64,000 nt of DNA from Batillaria attramentaria (lineage: Eukaryota > Mollusca > Gastropoda > Batillariidae): positions 194,501 through 258,500 of the forward strand of contig JACVVK020000463.1 of assembly GCA_018292915.2 (NCBI GenBank), read 5' to 3'. Position 1 is the first letter of the stretch; each line of letters starts with the position of its first letter. This document shows positions 38,311-48,289 of the stretch, in pieces. Below the pieces are notes generated by a model, which was not told the origin of the DNA, searched no databases, and worked only from the letters and a program-made list of their open reading frames with translations. The translations under genes and the position numbers were made by a program.

Positions 38311-41300
38311 GCCTGTATCTCCGAAAATACTCAAACGATTGACTTCAAATTTGGGGTGTCCTATTAAAATTACGATCTTTTGAGTAGAGCGCCCGATCCA
38401 GGTATGATTGCACAGATGATATGTGAGTTCTCGCCCTTTTGAGAACAGTTGGCTGTCCGGCGTTTACAGGCGTAAAATGTATTTAAATCACTCCAGATTT
38501 TGGATGTTGACAGAATGAATATGGACCCTGAACAGAGTGAATTGTGGCAATGGTCACTCTAATGGTTTTGATGTAAACCGTACCTCAGTTGACATCGCAG
38601 GTGATCCCAGTTTAGATGCCTGTATCTTCGAAAATACTTAACCGATTGACTTTTGACATAAACTGTACCCCATGACAGTGCTAGCGAACCTATTTTACGT
38701 CTCAAAATCGGTCATACTATATATAGATAATGTGTCTCTGGTGACATAAAAAAAAATACACGAAAAATTCAGAAAAAAAATCACTGCAGCCGTTATCGTC
38801 AGTTGAAAATTTGTACTCCAAGCACATTTCCTCCAAATAGGCTAGTCTAATTAGGCTTTTTATATAGCGGAAGGTAGAACAAATTTGATCCTAACTTTTT
38901 ATTCCAGAAATCAGTAGAGCACAGGCCCCTAATGCTGTGGTGGTCTCCGTGAATTTTTTCTCCGTCCGCGTCACAGTTAAAAACGACAGTTTATCTTGCC
39001 ATTTTCACTATATGAGCCCTATAAATGCGCTTTTGAGGGTGTGCACAAAGTATGTGTATTTGCGGGTACAGAACTGCGCAGAATTCCAGTCTAAACACTG
39101 TTACTGCTAGACATACTGAAATTTCACACCAATCAGAATGATGCTTCCTGGATAATTGAGGCCATTAAATCGGTCGTTGATTCAAAGGGCCCTGAAAACC
39201 GACTGCATTTGATGCTTGTGCTCTTGGCAGGTCACTGCAGGTGACATGTATCGCGGAAAACATTTACGAACATTGAACAGTTTAGTCAGAAAACGCTTCT
39301 TTGATGTTGCGAAGTTCCCTTGTCGTCGCAGGTGCAGGTAAGTATGGAATTACAATATGATATCCAAGTGAGCACCTTGGGATAAAGGTCATAGAGACTG
39401 GGTGAACAGTTTGTAAATACAACTTTTGGCATAACATTTGCCTAGTATGCATTGATAAGAATGCCTCTCTCGTGACCTCTAGTAACGGTCAAGGTCACAC
39501 TTGACTTAAAAAGATTTTGCCGTTATATTTTTTTTCTGAAGATGCTGTGAACTCATCAAATCACGGAGACAATACAGGTCATTTCAGTTCTGACTGTTAT
39601 ACTATTATGCTTAGTCTGAGCGATGAAGTAAAATGTCTGGGAGTAAATAGACGAACCAGTGACCTTGACCTTGATGTACGTTTTCCTTCCTCTGGGATCA
39701 CTCTACTTTTTCCAATATGTAAAACACTGACAAGTTAAAACTGGTGGCTACTAGCAGCAAAATATATAAACCTACCTCCCCCCCCCCCCCACCCCCCAGG
39801 CAACTAAAATGAAGGAAATGGAAAAAAATGGGGAAAAATAATGACCCCTGTAAAGAAGACGTGTTTGTTTGGATTCGGGGATCTTTCTTCATACAACTAG
39901 TCATTGACTTTTCCACCACGACAAATGTATAAAAAGAAACCAAATCAAGCGTAGCAATTATAGCAGGCTCTTTACTAAGCACTGCCTTCAGCCTATATAG
40001 GAAACTGATAACCTCAATTCACGGTCATCCATAAGCAATGAATCTCTCCTACAAGTTCCAGAAGATAATTCTGAAACACCGAGCATGTGCCCGAATATTT
40101 GCATCATATTATATTCGTTTTCGCAAACACATATTATCACAGCAACCAATCATGTGTCCCTACTCCTATCATTACGGGTATTCCGTCATTATTAAACAGA
40201 TCGCACTTTCGGTGGCTGTTTGTGACCAAAGTACTGAAGCGATTTCAATGAACTTTTGATATGACACAACTGGGATACTATTCTTGCGTGTGCACTATTC
40301 TTTGAGAAAACCCGTTCACTACTCACAACGCAACAACTACTTTAATAAGTACACCCCCAAAATATCCCTACCGAAAAAAGTGCTCACTTGGATATCATAT
40401 TCCATACTTACCTGCACCTGCGACGACAAGGGAACTTCGCAACATCAAAGAAGGTTTTCTGACTAAACTGTTCAATGTTCGTAAATGTTTTCCGCGATAC
40501 ATGTCACCTGCAGTGACCTGCCAAGTGCACAAGCATCAAATGCAGTCGGTTTTCAGGGCCCTTTGAATCAACGGCCAATTTAATGGCCTCAATTATCCAG
40601 GAAGCATCATTCTGATTGGTGTGAAATTTCAGTATGTCAGCAACGCATGTCTTGCCTAGCAGTAACAGTGTTTAGACCGGAATTCTGCGCATTTCTGTAC
40701 CCGCAAATACGCACACTTTGTGAACACCCTCAAAAGCGCATTTATAGGGCTCATATAGTGAAAATGGCAAGATAAACGGTCGTTTTTAAGTTGTTTCTCT
40801 ATAGAGAAACAACTTTATGAGACGGGGCAGATTTTGCTACGCGCAGCAGCAAGTTTCAGTGATACAAAACAAGACTGTGACGTTTCTCCACACAATACTT
40901 ACTTTCACGCACACAATGACGTATCGAAATCTGCGTCATAGACACCTTACGTGCACACTTTGCTGCTGCGTTCTTTTTGGCGGGAATGACGTGTGTGTGT
41001 GTGTGTGTGTGTGGACGGATGTAATGATGGCTATCTGCTAAACCGCCTCGCCGGATGGCTTTTTACTTTGAGATGAAATGGGCAGTCATATTCTCCAGAG
41101 CTGCCTTTCACGATTTTTATCCTGCCGCATTTTGAGAACAGTTATCGCCGATTTAAAAAAATCGGTCATGTTACGAATTTTTTCGAAAAAAATGTTCAAA
41201 TTGCTTCATTTTCTGAAATTGGGAAGATCATCCAATTATACTGCCTGTTTTCGTAGCACAGCTCTGTAGCTCTGACAGGTTTTGTGTAAGAAAAATATTT

Positions 41301-42807
41301 CCGAAGTAGGGGTGGTTTGCATATAAGGCCAAATATCTATGAAAAGACTCCTTCAAATTACTCATCATTCCGGTATTTTTGTCACTTGTGACAACTGCAC
41401 ATATGACATGAACTATTGCACTATTATAGCTTTAGTATTAAGAATAACAGAGCTTTTAGATAAACACATATTTTCACGTTTCTGCGAGAAGCGCCGGTCA
41501 AAAAAGTTCCAATTTTGCAATTTCGTAAGTACAATCCAAGGCACTTTAAGTCCACGTTTCATCAGCTCTCTAGATCTTGCAGATTTTATGTCAAAATTAA
41601 TTCAGTCCCGGAAGTCACAAAAGCAACAAGGAAATCACAAGATATGAAGAAGTATCATCTGTCAGACGAGCAGCGTGAGGCTGACGGCAAATGTTTGGTT
41701 CACAGACAAAATCTGCAAGTATCGTCACTGCTTCCGACATTTCATCAGCCCTCTACATCTTCCAGATTTCATGTGAAAAATAATTCAGTCGGAGAAGTCA
41801 CAAAGCCAATAGGGAAATCACAGGACATAAACAAGCATCCTCAGACGATCTCAGTGCTAGAGGCTGACGCCAAAAGTTTAGTTCACGGAATTGACGTCAT
41901 CTCTCTCTCTCTGTATGACGACCTGCCTGAGGCTGACGTCAAATGTTTAGTTCACGGAACTGACGTCTCTCTCTCTCTCTGGGGAGCCAGGGTGGCCGAA
42001 TGGTAGCGCGTTGGACTTTCAATGCTTGGGCCGAGAGTTCGAATCCCGGCCGCTGGGGCCAAATATTTGTGCTGGCCTTTTTCTCGTTGCCCCGTCTTTG
42101 ATATCACCCTTATGTGGTGGAAAAGAGCGTTAAACTCCTAAACACCCACCTACCCACCCTCTCCCTCTGCCTCTCTCTCTCTCTCCCTTCTTCCCACACC
42201 CGGCCCCACCCCCAGTCACGTGGCTAATCGGTCGAGGTCGTAGAGGATCTAGTGTCATCGGTAGAACTTGGAGAGGGGAGAACCGGCAACAATAGCAACT
42301 AAACAGACAAAATAAAATGAAGTTTGGAGAAACAACTTTGTAGGACGGGGCCGTTCCTCCTTGTTAACTGTGACGTGGACGGAGAAAAAATTCACGGAGA
42401 CCACCACAGCATTAGGGGCCTGTGTTCTACTGAAATCTGTGATAAAAAGCTAGGATCAAATTTGTTCTACCTTATTCAGCAATTTTCCTAGCCTAAAAAC
42501 CCACAATCATGCCTCACAAACATCGAAGAATAGACGCACGCGCACTGACGCAGAGTATGAGCGTCAGTTTGCCGAAGTAATACATGTATCATGTTCGATT
42601 GACGTGATGTTAGCGTTTCTGGGGGATGTCTCGCCACTTTTCCGAATTTCTCTATTTGGAGACGTGGAAAGCGGGAATTTCCTCGATGTACTGGGTTTTG
42701 TTTTTGCCACTGACTCTCACTGAACAGCATAACAGAGTGAGAGCACATCACAGAGGTCTCAATGGAGCACATACACAAACGCTCACGCGAGTCTGTGTGT
42801 GTGTATC

Positions 42808-42846
<39 letters not shown>

Positions 42847-43465
42847 AACGGGTTTGGTGTCCCGGTCACCAGGGACGTATAATATACGACAGTACTTCGG
42901 TTTGGGGCCTTGTTTGAGAGAATCAGGCAAGAGGCTCTTTTGCAAAGTAGAATAAATGCTCTTTCTATAAATTCCCCTTTCGACAGATCTGGACACAGCG
43001 TGTGTTTGATGGAGAGAGAACGAAAGTGTTGACGATCAATAAAGTCGCCGTTGATGTGATTTTGAGCGTTGCTGATGTTGATGAACCCAGCGAAAGTTTC
43101 AGTTTGGATGATCGCTTACGATGAAAATTTTAAACCAGAACTTACAAGAGAAGTTTATGGTTAGTACAGTGTTACAAGAGTTCAGGGTAAGGTCGTCCTC
43201 GTGTTCGAGGACTTTGAGGAGACCAAAGGGACTTGAAATATCCAAAGTGTCGACACATGGAAACCCAGCAGACACTCGGACAGTTCCACTATAGACTGGT
43301 AACCAATGTGATAGACGATTCTTGTTGGAGTGAATTGGAGACTGACCTGTGTGTTTTTTTGTTGTTGTCGTTTGTTTGTTTGTTATTGTAAACGCAGCAA
43401 AATAAATTGTAAGGATATGCTTACGTGAGCTGTCGCTGGAGAATGATGAGAACTTGCTCTGTGTG
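21197..43465 (-). CDS. FREP: FREP-A: secreted coiled-coil fibrinogen-domain protein, 356 aa
   Basis: Predicted secreted, oligomeric lectin-like recognition protein. Minus-strand exons: noncoding exon 1 about 43425-43465; exon 2 37814-37970 (ATG; signal MKLGGYFLLAIPAVICLG, then ITTKAQ repeats); exon 3 35208-35381 (coiled coil, heptads TSLQDTV); exon 4 28067-28147 (Thr/Ala/Pro linker, APTAAPTAAPTA); exon 5 27709-27842 (SCLDVMEYD.. FCDQTTAGGGWT); exon 6 27499-27595 (VIQRRMNGEVDFYRNWEEY, GFGDVTGDFW); exon 7 25915-26085 (RVDLEDWDGSKAYAEYRDFS); exon 8 21197-21453 (STPDQDHDKW.. GAWWFQAC.. VEMKIRPQE, stop). All junctions are GT-AG and phase-consistent. The linker exon is symmetric (phase 1-1). The fibrinogen domain is about 219 residues with four Cys, normal for the family. 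No Ig domain is seen, unlike classic snail FREPs. Introns are swollen by LINE, SINE, MITE and TIR elements. The weakest junction is the exon 4 donor (GTGGGG). A second terminal exon lies at 16.1 kb. Confidence 0.85.
21824..22847 (+). CDS. Two-exon ORF inside the TIR element (218 aa)
   Basis: Exon 1 21824-22127 ends at a strong donor (GTAAGT at 22128). Exon 2 22495-22847 follows TTTTTCAG. The join is phase 1, giving ..RLQAVQ-DEANKRQ.., and the frame is open to TGA. Exon 1 contains Cys/His residues spaced as in FVCTQGDVARH and AGFHKKCYNRL. Exon 2 has LVDLFNLLVWMCG and RKILATAQDILHLAN, and ends in an acidic Ser/Asp-rich tail. The GxHxxCY and KILxxxQDI patterns resemble proteins of Academ-type transposons as I recall them. 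This is a tentative family call. No DDE catalytic core is recognisable, so it may be an accessory or truncated product. The orientation is opposite to FREP-A. Confidence 0.6.
23270..23760 (+). pseudogene. Non-LTR retrotransposon fragment (post-RT region)
   Basis: Frames read KTREMVIDFSKKAK, VDLYKF..GVIIDSRLNWNAN and LYSLRKLRSFEFDASERTMN. This is the stretch after the reverse transcriptase catalytic motifs, where LINE proteins read KTKEMVVDF.. and YKYLGTVID. Frameshift near 23395 and stops at the end. It is nested inside the TIR element. Confidence 0.8.
24500..24575 (-). mobile_element. LINE/SINE 3' tail with (ATT)n
   Basis: (AAT)n at 24499-24519 followed by CTATTTATAGGGCGCCTATC. Read on the minus strand this is a typical non-LTR 3' end finishing in (ATT)n. 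Confidence 0.55.
25846..25914. repeat. (CA)n directly at the FREP-A exon 7 donor
   Basis: On the minus strand intron 7 starts GTGTGTGT.. immediately after GCAG, so the splice donor is the first unit of the microsatellite. The same arrangement exists in FREP-B. Confidence 0.95.
26393..26468. repeat. (CA)n(CG)n microsatellite in FREP-A intron 6
   Basis: CA repeats pass into GC alternation at 26446-26467. The orthologous tract is in FREP-B at 50217-50300. Confidence 0.95.
26640..27147. mobile_element. 508-bp near-perfect palindromic insertion
   Basis: Arms 26682-26900 and 26927-27147 are inverted copies around a 26-bp spacer. The insertion is flanked by CTTGAGAAATTA at 26628-26639 and 27148-27159, a 12-bp target-site duplication. 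FREP-B retains the empty site (CTTGAGAAATTCTTGAAT near 50456). Each arm contains CTGAAGA, a GGC-GAAA-GCC hairpin and GAAACGTC, resembling the core of hammerhead ribozymes known from Penelope-like elements. A related copy is at 3884-4031. Confidence 0.85.
27275..27440 (-). mobile_element. SINE-A with 12-bp target-site duplication
   Basis: AGACTGAGAGAG occurs at 27263-27274 and 27441-27452. FREP-B lacks the insertion at the matching place (near 50563). Confidence 0.93.
27633..27706. repeat. (CA)n abutting the FREP-A exon 5 donor
   Basis: Intron 5 begins GTATGTGTGT.. on the minus strand, so the donor merges into the microsatellite. The same holds in FREP-B (50729-50802). Confidence 0.95.
27949..28002. 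repeat. (CA)n in FREP-A intron 4
   Basis: Pure CA tract between exon 5 and the linker exon. The FREP-B counterpart is at 51047-51112. Confidence 0.95.
28018..28066 (-). mobile_element. SINE-A 3' tail fragment at linker-exon boundary
   Basis: The 3' block of SINE-A starts exactly where FREP-A exon 4 ends. The frame-compatible donor GTGGGG (28061-28066) is inside or at the edge of this fragment. Confidence 0.75.
28326..28412. repeat. 18-bp tandem repeat, ~5 copies
   Basis: Unit GAAACGCTGGTTAACGAT. It lies in a FREP-A intron. Confidence 0.9.
29706..29878 (-). mobile_element. SINE-A, full length
   Basis: Complete tRNA-like head and 3' block on the minus strand. Short flanking similarity CTCGGTG on both sides may be the target duplication. 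Confidence 0.88.
29986..30130. mobile_element. MITE family 2, copy 1
   Basis: Inverted ends of about 40 bp (ACAGCTTACATAATTAGTTC, then TGGTTTACGGCGAAAGACT). A second copy lies at 36381-36549. Confidence 0.85.
30251..30304. repeat. (CA)n microsatellite
   Basis: Preceded by GCGCGCGCTCGCG at 30235-30249. It lies in a FREP-A intron. Confidence 0.95.
30985..34966 (+). pseudogene. CR1-like LINE, near full-length endonuclease/RT ORF, inactivated
   Basis: The endonuclease starts near 31490 (LKVLSLNCQSCREV, ADVVILTET), continues after an insertion at about 32055 (HFDNPRACYVKQMNTLFSDH, RCGHTLDWV), then the linker and reverse transcriptase at 32640-33877 (NYRPVSNLPFVSKLLEK, LDLSAAFDTLDH). The YADD box near 33950 reads HADD and is followed by an in-frame TAG. 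A frameshift precedes it near 33860. The C-terminal domain (34006-34800) is open and ends LFKIAHDL. The 3' end is (ATT)n at 34949-34966. FREP-B still has the uninserted intron sequence (near 55112), so the insertion post-dates the duplication. It is not active: MITE insertion, frameshifts, a stop in the catalytic box. Confidence 0.88.
31596..32054. mobile_element. MITE inside the LINE endonuclease
   Basis: Ends TGCGTTTTACAGACCGAGGC and, inverted, CGCGTTTTATAGAGCGAGGA form imperfect ~20-bp inverted repeats. It interrupts the endonuclease reading frame just after ILTET. The target duplication is unclear. Confidence 0.75.
35671..35895. mobile_element. Tc1/mariner-like MITE, copy 1, TA target
   Basis: Inverted ends AACTAGTGTCCAAAAGAAAC, flanked by TA on both sides. 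It lies in FREP-A intron 2. The Tc1/mariner assignment rests only on the TA duplication. Confidence 0.85.
36128..36361. mobile_element. Tc1/mariner-like MITE, copy 2, TA target
   Basis: Same family and orientation as 35671-35895, 232 bp away. It is also bounded by TA, so these are two independent insertions rather than one duplicated segment. Confidence 0.85.
36381..36549. mobile_element. MITE family 2, copy 2
   Basis: Inverted ends AGCTTACATGATTAGTTCGA and TGGTTTACGGCGAAGGACTA. About 85% similar by eye to 29986-30130. Confidence 0.85.
37260..37666 (+). mobile_element. SINE-C, full length
   Basis: tRNA-derived head (TCTAGTGGTTAAGAGACTTG, B-box GGTTCGAGTCCC), body with GGCTTCCTCCCCCTCTGCTT, 3' end AAAGCGCCTGTACAATACGT then (ATTAT)n. 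Other copies: 13735, 14523, 62463 and 62832. Confidence 0.92.
38239..38308. repeat. (GT)n upstream of FREP-A exon 2
   Basis: Conserved in position in FREP-B (56002-56055), about 270 bp upstream of the signal-peptide ATG, in intron 1. Confidence 0.95.
40790..42363. mobile_element. 1.57-kb insertion flanked by TTAA
   Basis: It interrupts the right arm of the foldback element with TTAA on both sides (40786-40789, 42364-42367), as for piggyBac or Kolobok-type elements. It starts with a 28-bp perfect palindrome and carries the GAGAAACAACTTT..GACGGGGC motif near both ends in direct orientation. About 650 bp of its left part recurs at 48290-49165. It contains a SINE-A. No transposase is seen. Confidence 0.65.
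41981..42161 (+). mobile_element. SINE-A, full length
   Basis: Head with GGCCGAATGGTAGCGCG, B-box GAGTTCGAATCCC, and the conserved body and tail. Nested in the TTAA-flanked insertion, after a (CT)n. Confidence 0.9.
43131..43305 (-). other. Conserved block, possible untranslated exon of FREP-A
   Basis: The minus strand reads from a CTATAG acceptor-like site to a GTAAGT donor-like site (near 43146). It is conserved in FREP-B at 57150-57310. The open frame shows many amino-acid changes between copies, so coding use is doubtful. It could be a 5' UTR exon or just duplicated intron. Confidence 0.3.
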
Positions 43466-43500
43466 TCAGGAGAAGCTTGACTCCACTCCCGGCTTATATG
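43425..43500 (-). promoter_or_regulatory. FREP-A core promoter and noncoding first exon
   Basis: A TATA-like CATATAAGC (43492-43500) is followed about 30 bases later by a putative start and an exon ending TCCAGCGACAGCTCAC before GTAAGC (43419-43424). The matching acceptor precedes the ATG in exon 2 (AAAGCAG before GATCACC). The block is conserved in FREP-B. Inference from motif order and conservation; no transcript data. Confidence 0.6.
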
Positions 43501-43740
43501 CAGGCTTAGTTCGACGTTAATTAACAAGCCTGACATGTCATTGGTTAACATCTCTCCACTAACGTTTCTCTCGAAGTTGGCGCATGCATCCTGAAAGATC
43601 GGACGACCGTTGCCACGACAAAGTGACCAATCACAGAACGCAATACAAAACATTCATGACTTGGTTGCACAAACGATTAGGAAGAATGAGGCCTACAGTC
43701 GGTGATAGGCAGTTTGCTTTATCCAGTGAAAGTGACAGGC

Positions 43741-44272
43741 TATTAATTTGGTCACAGTCTCGGGATCATTAACACGAACACAGGATTGGAATCTTCAGTA
43801 GTATAGCTTTCATGACACGATGAAAGGAAACGTGCACTCTTTGATCACAACCAGAGATAAATTTAAGACGTAAGATGAAAGAAGTTAGCTGTCACCATAA
43901 TTTTCTGATCAAAGTATTAAATCAACGATGGACATTGCAAAACACATGATATTTATTGAACAAGCATTTAATAGGTGAATCATCTAAACCAACATCTGCT
44001 GTTTATGATTCTACGTGTACTCCGGACACAGCTGTGAAAACACGATGAAAGTGAAGATTTATCTACTTACATTTATGAGAGATACTAAAAACAGCATGGT
44101 AAAAGAAATTTACACGATCTCCTAAACGCATCATTTCCACCTTGACTACGCTTGACAGAAGCCAATCGGGTGGTATACAGGTCCACCAACAGCTCTCGCT
44201 CTCTAGGGCGGAAGAGCAGAAAGTGTTCATCATGTGGTGAGGGCAGTTCTAGCGATAGGAGGGGCAGCATCG
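43741..44272. repeat. Upstream end of the FREP-A duplicated unit
   Basis: Closely matches 61365-62366 apart from a SINE-B in the latter. Similarity stops at GGGGCAGCATCG in both, marking the duplication boundary. Confidence 0.85.
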
Positions 44273-44509
44273 TTTGCTGCAATCGTTTTTCGTTTTGAGT
44301 GGGATTAAAATCATAGAGTGAGGTACACTGGTTTGTAAACATCCTCATTAGAGTCTTTTTGTTCATTTTCATGGATGGGGGTTAAAAAAAAATGTTTTCA
44401 AACAGTGACGCCATTACGATCATCATGATGGATTGAATTCGCATAACCAGATGCAGAGTTTAGTCAGTCTTTCGTTTCTGACAATTATTCCAAACAATAC
44501 TCACTAAGT

Positions 44510-44960
44510 CAAAATTGTTTATTGCTAGGCCTTGGGCCCATACAAAGTTGAGAGTGCCAACCAGACAACAATACTTGAAAACCAGAAATAACCAAGGTAC
44601 ACAATAAAATATATATCACTCAGCTGAGCAACTGCTGTCTTTTTCTTAACGCTAGGAAAATATATAATGCCAGGTTCTTAACAGTATAATAGTTGCTTGA
44701 GGCCATCAACAAAGTAAGACGAAAGCTGCATGGATTGTTCCAAAATTTTCTAGGAAAAAACCGGGTACGGATATCTGAAAGACTAGGACAGTATAAAAGA
44801 AAATGTAACTCGTCTTCAATACCAAGCTGACACAGTGGACATATTTTACTCCGAGGTTCAGCATCAGCATAACGCAGATTATGAACTTTAATCGGTGAGA
44901 CGCCAAACCTGAACCTTATCAAACCAGTATAAAAGAAGTTCCGAGGGAAAATCAGACTTC
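44510..44960 (-). pseudogene. LINE fragment, C-terminal zinc-knuckle region
   Basis: The minus frame reads MIRFRFGVSPIKVHNLRYAD, CPLCQLGIEDELHFLLYCPS. The CxxC..HFLLxCP pattern is the C-terminal motif of a mollusc-type LINE reverse transcriptase. Stops follow after about 100 codons. 5'-truncated remnant. Confidence 0.8.
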
Positions 44961-46314
44961 TAAACTAAAAATAGAGCATACAAGTACGACGTGTTGATCG
45001 GACAATGTGTACAGTGTTAACAGTCGCCGTGTGATGTACGTTCTTCTTTTTATCTGATGTTCAAACTTCAGTAAGTCAGCTAGGACTAGTTTCTCATCCC
45101 AACAAGTAATCCAAGATAATTTTGAGAGTTTCTTTTGAGATACGTGTAAAATATTTCATACCGACACACCTTGAACCGACTGGCGTAAGGACCGTAGGGT
45201 CATGTTTGGTGTTTGTTTGAGGTACCCTGTTTGGCAAGTGTGCTAGTCGGAGAGACTTTTTTTTTCGGGGGGGGGGGGTGTCATGAAAAAGCGTGATTTT
45301 CGTCATTTTTGTGTTATGTAGGTCAAGGCGTATGGCTGGCTGTCACGAAAAGAGGCAAACTGCCAGTGAAGCTGGGACTTTTTGCACAGAGGCGGGACAG
45401 AAGTGAGGCAAGCGGATTTGTGTGAACTGCCTCTGTGGCCTCAAGAGAAAGTAGACGTGCATTACTTCAGTGAGGCCTGAGCGGAAAGAAGACATTCAGT
45501 TTTCTTAAAACCCCGGTCAGGTGCGTGTCTTTGAATGGTCTGTTTATGGTAGTAATTGTTTGTAGGTTAAAGCATTTTTGGGGGGTGACCATGATGCCTG
45601 ATCCACGATCTCAACGGTCCGTCCATCAATGACGGTGGGATTGGGGGGGGGGGGGGGGGGGCTGTGGATTCTTTCTAAAGTCGATACACATGTCTTTTGT
45701 TTTTTTCACAATAAGATGAAGAAAGGAGTTACGGCACCAGGTAAAAAAACTCATCAACAAGGATTGTGAACATATGCAGTAAAATCATTGGTGATCAGCA
45801 GCATAGTCTCTCTGAGCTGTACGAAAGGCAGATATTAATTTAAGGAAGGTGAGATCTGTCTTGAGTAGCGATCAGCACCCGTTGCATTGTCAGTTTGAAA
45901 CTTTACCTTCAGGTCGGCGATTTAGGGTGCCGCAGATAAAAACCAACAGATTCAAGTTTTCTTTCATTCCAGAGGCAGTAGCCCTACTTAATCAATCTTA
46001 ATGGGAATCTTTTTTACGCAATACTACGGTCCTGTGTTGATGGCTGTCCATGTGCTAAGGGTGCTGTTGTTTTAGTAAGCTTGTGTAAATTGGGTGTGTG
46101 AGTGTGTGTGCGTGTGCGCGCATGTGTTGTATTTGTGTGTGAGTGCGTGTGTGTGAGGGTATGAGTGTGCTCTGTGATACAGTCATTTTACTATAAGTTT
46201 ACTTTTACACTGAAGGGTTGTAGTCCCGTCTTAATAGTGGCGTATTTAATGAGAGCATGGTAATTAGGAAGTGTAGGTGTGTGCGTGCGTGTGGGTGCAT
46301 GTGTGTGTGCGTGT

Positions 46315-46356
<42 letters not shown>

Positions 46357-47187
46357 CGTGTGGGCTTGCGTGTGTATGTGTGCGTGTTATTGTTGTGAGA
46401 TTACATATTTAACTATTGGGACATGTTATATTGTGTATGTGGTTGTTGTCTGTTTTTACGCCGCAACCGAATTGCCTCCTCTTGAGGACAATAAAGAATT
46501 ATTGAATTGAATTGAATTAATAGGGTATATATAGGCATTCTGAGGCAATGTGTATTTGTGTCCTTCGCCCACTGCGCCACGCTAGCGAAAACAGCTCACA
46601 GCTCGGCCCGCCAGTCGATTTAGGTTTGTCTGGACTTAGATTTAGGTGAGTCCCTATAGCACAGCGGTGACCGGGGAGCACCCTGTTCCTGTTTTGGAAC
46701 AGTTTCGCTCATGAGTACTCCCGATATGGTCTTTCTTAATTGTTAGTAGAGCTCTTGATGCGAGACAGTGCTGCCTACAGGCTCTACGAAATGATGACAA
46801 TTCAAATTCTCCTTCCTCGCGGTTGACCGTGTTGCAACACTGGCAGTGACTTGTAAACCATTCTGTTGGGTCAGTGCCAGGCTGTGAGAATCTGTCTCTG
46901 TGCAGGTGCCTAACCGGTTGTCTTGCTTGGCACCACCATAAAGGCACAGAGAGATACGTGAGGCAAAAAATCTGAAGAAGAAAAAAAAAACTCGCTTTTA
47001 CGCGATATTGTTTAATGTGTTTGTCTGATATAGTTTTGATAACATGATGAAAGGAAAGCTACACCTTCTGATGTCAACGGGAGATACATGTCTGATGTGT
47101 GGTCGTTCTGAGCCTGTTTTTGTGGTATCTATATCATCACATCACTTCGACATCTGGACAGTGACAGCGTGATATGACATCCGTCCA

Positions 47188-47190
<3 letters not shown>
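44961..47190. other. Intergenic between FREP-A promoter and FREP-B 3' end
   Basis: No gene is recognised. It contains poly-G at 45645-45661, a GT-rich region at 46277-46380, and an AATAAAGAATTATTGAATTG tail with (AATTG)n at 46489-46519 that looks like a LINE 3' end. Confidence 0.5.
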
Positions 47191-47233
<43 letters not shown>

Positions 47234-47268
47234 ACCCAAAAAAAAAACCGTAAGGGAGATTGTGTCAA

Positions 47269-47274
47269 TTTATT
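47269..47274 (-). terminator. Poly(A) signal AATAAA, FREP-B
   Basis: Located 127 bases past the FREP-B stop codon, in the context TGAAATAAATTGACAC, conserved with FREP-A. Confidence 0.75.
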
Positions 47275-47694
47275 TCAAAACATTGCATGTTTCTCTGTTT
47301 GCCAGCAGTGAAAAACGAGTTACTTCATCTTTGGTCTGTGTACACAAACACAAACTGTCCGCGGTACGACCACCAGGCAGTACATGTAACAAATCATCAT
47401 TCATGTCCAAGGTCGGATCTTCATCTCCACGTGTTTCACGGACCGACCGTGTTTCCAGTCCTCCCACATGTCGAGCGTGCCCTTACTGTACGGACTGTTG
47501 GGGCGAGCACGGGAACAGCTATTGTACCACCAACCGTTTTCTTCAACGCGGGCACAGTTACCGTGGAACCACCGGTCATGGTCGTATTCCGGCGTGGAGA
47601 ACAGCATGTTGTTCAGATTAGAGGAACGGATCGTACCGATCATAGCGTCACCTGATCAACACAAGTAATGACAGTTATTACGTCTTTCGGTATA

Positions 47695-47729
<35 letters not shown>

Positions 47730-47974
47730 AGTACACTGAATGACCGTGGGTTATAAGCGGAAGTATTTCAAAACACTCAAAAGCAAACAAACACAACCAT
47801 AAAACATTTCACATTTGGTCGCTTTTTACCATTCAGTTTTCTTCTTTTCACAAATCGTCTCATTTGTACACCAGTTTTACAAAATGGGAGGTTTGAATAC
47901 GTCGTGGGATTTCGTGCTCATATCTTCTGTACAACCATAATGCACAGCTGTACGGCAAGATAAACTTTGGCAGT

Positions 47975-47976
<2 letters not shown>

Positions 47977-48036
<60 letters not shown>
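47977..48036. repeat. (CA)n directly at the FREP-B exon 7 donor
   Basis: Intron 7 starts GTGTGTGT after GCAG on the minus strand, exactly as in FREP-A. Confidence 0.95.
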
Positions 48037-48038
<2 letters not shown>

Positions 48039-48289
48039 GCAGTACTATTGTTACTATAGCCACTGATGTGCAGACGGTAGAACCTGTCAAATCCTCTGAT
48101 ACTGAATTCCCTGTACTCAGCGTACGCCGTGCTGCCGTTCGAAGCCTCCAGGTCCACACGGAGACTGTACTTCTGGGAGGACGTCATGCGGTGGATGTTG
48201 TCAAGACCTAATCAGACATAGGACACGGATTAGTAGATAGTCGGTAGTTTAAGCAAATTTCCTCGTTGGGTCTTCATGATTAAATCGTT

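Larger units (their letters stand above)
38838..42495. mobile_element. Long-TIR (foldback) element in FREP-A intron 1
   Basis: Ends TAGGCTAG.. and its inverse bound arms of about 535 bp. The left arm is 38838-39374. The right arm is 40379-40789 continued at 42364-42495. FREP-B lacks it (56625-56640 reads straight from the left flank to the right flank). The central ~1 kb has no gene. The right arm is split by a later insertion. Confidence 0.85.

Noticed and set aside
43099..43653. 184-codon minus-strand ORF upstream of FREP-A
   Set aside because: It spans the promoter, first exon and intron. The frame is not kept in the FREP-B copy, and substitutions do not favour synonymous sites.
44085..44372. 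Minus-strand ORF near the duplication boundary, also seen at 62.1-62.4 kb
   Set aside because: The reading frame differs between the two copies, so it is not a conserved coding exon.
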